The notes beneath the pieces were generated by a model. It was not told the DNA's origin. It ran no database searches and saw only the letters and a list, made by a program, of their open reading frames with translations. This document shows, in pieces, positions 4,699 through 5,347 of a stretch of 5,347 bases of DNA. Made by a program: the position numbers and the translations under genes. This DNA comes from Prevotellaceae bacterium (lineage in GTDB: Bacteria; Bacteroidota; Bacteroidia; Bacteroidales; UBA932): contig JAITMY010000076.1 in assembly GCA_031290755.1 (NCBI GenBank), positions 1-5,347 on the forward strand. Reading direction: 5' to 3'. The first letter of the stretch is position 1, and every line of letters starts with the position of its first letter.

Positions 4699-5347
4699 AT
4701 GAAAGTACTCTTTATTGTCCCCGGCTCCGGCGACCCCTTTTACTGCGGCAACTGCTTCAGAGATAACCTGCACGCCCGCGCGCTGCGCCGCGCGGGGCAC
4801 GACGTGGTGGTGATGCCGCTGTACCTGCCGCTGGCGCACGCGTCTTTTGCGGGGAGCACCCCCCTTTTTTTTCCGGCCACAACCTTCTACGTAGGGCAGA
4901 AGCTGTTCAACCGGCGGCGGCCTATGCCGCGCTGGCTGGCCGGCCTGCTGGGCGCCAAGCCGATGCTGCGCCTTGCCTCCTCGCTTTCGGGGAGCACCTC
5001 GGCGGGCGGCATGGAGGGCATCACGCTCGCCATGATTAGCGGCGAGGGGGGCGCCTTTGCCAGCCAGGTGAACCCGCTGGTGGAGTGGATTAAGCACCGC
5101 GAAACCCCCGACGTGGTGCACCTGTCCAGCTCCCTCCTTGTGGGCGTGGCCAAGGCCATCAAGCAGCAGGTGCGGGTGCCCGTGGTGTGCTCGCTGCAAG
5201 ACGAGGAGCTGTGGGTGGACGCGCTGCGGCGCGAGGAGGCCGCCGCCGCGTGGAGGGGCATTGCCGAAAACCTGAAGTACGTTGACCGGCTGGTGGCCTC
5301 CAGCGCGTACTACCGCGAGGAGGTGCGCCGCCGCATCCCCTGCGCGG
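4699..5347 (+). CDS. GT4-type glycosyltransferase, N-terminal part, cut by window edge
   Basis: The first 216 residues of a protein that runs off the right edge. It starts MKVLFIVPGSGDPFYCGNCF, then RDNLHARALRRAGHDVVVMPLYLPL, which fits the N-terminal Rossmann-like acceptor domain of GT-B glycosyltransferases (GT4-like). The order FYCGNC-RDN, GHDVVVMPLY, PLFF, PDVVHLSSSLLVG and VPVVCSLQDEELWVD matches a GT4 subfamily that I recall from several bacterial phyla, in which the corresponding stretch is VVCTLQGEDLF. The C-terminal nucleotide-sugar-binding half lies outside, so donor and acceptor are unknown; a role in surface polysaccharide or glycolipid assembly is only a guess. There is no signal peptide; it is probably cytoplasmic or peripheral to the membrane. 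ATG 4699 is bounded by an in-frame TAA at 4693-4695 (a GTG at 4696 is an alternative). A weak AAGG lies at 4684-4687. Odd features are the CxxC pair at residues 16 and 19 and a C6-T8 run at 4859-4872 inside the gene. Confidence 0.88.
   Translation, partial: MKVLFIVPGSGDPFYCGNCFRDNLHARALRRAGHDVVVMPLYLPLAHASFAGSTPLFFPATTFYVGQKLFNRRRPMPRWLAGLLGAKPMLRLASSLSGSTSAGGMEGITLAMISGEGGAFASQVNPLVEWIKHRETPDVVHLSSSLLVGVAKAIKQQVRVPVVCSLQDEELWVDALRREEAAAAWRGIAENLKYVDRLVASSAYYREEVRRRIPCA

Noticed and set aside
4390..5199. Minus-strand 269-codon frame opposite the glycosyltransferase
   Set aside because: The plus-strand frame matches a known glycosyltransferase pattern and has a bounded start; the antisense product is low-complexity. 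Only its last 33 codons are kept, as a speculative leader ORF.

Overview
The window is a GC-rich stretch that most likely comes from a high-GC member of the Bacteroidetes (Bacteroidales-like). Three things point there. Two genes belong to families known mainly from Bacteroidetes (an HU-like/Ig-like DUF4469 protein and a DUF5618-type protein). The promoter-like sites fit the Bacteroidetes primary sigma consensus (TTTG, about 19 nt, TAnnTTTG). Shine-Dalgarno sequences are mostly weak. The genus cannot be fixed from this sequence; a Rikenellaceae/Alistipes-like origin is only a guess from GC content.

Layout, left to right. Positions 2-2455 (+) hold most of an alpha-glucan (glycogen) phosphorylase that is cut at its 5' end by the window edge. 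A short 34-nt gap leads to a complete dihydrofolate reductase gene, folA (2490-2987, +). Its stop codon overlaps the stop codon of a convergent DUF5618-like gene (2984-3475, -). Upstream of that gene, in its own transcription direction, are a 12-bp palindrome and about five tandem 23-bp units, each with a 16-bp palindromic core (3507-3633). The array runs into the stop codon of an HU-like/Ig-like DNA-binding protein gene (3630-4370, -). A 328-bp intergenic region (4371-4698) then carries oppositely directed promoter candidates, a C7-GCGC-G7 palindrome, a second hairpin and a possible 33-residue leader ORF. The last gene (4699 to the right edge, +) is the N-terminal part of a GT4-type glycosyltransferase.

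How the genes may work together: the phosphorylase and folA are close enough to share a transcript but act in unrelated processes (storage glucan breakdown and folate reduction). The two minus-strand genes, separated only by the repeat array, may form one transcription unit starting from the strong promoter match at 4527-4557. The glycosyltransferase is divergent from them and shares their control region. The most unusual part is the palindromic repeat array placed between a predicted DNA-binding protein gene and a gene of unknown function.
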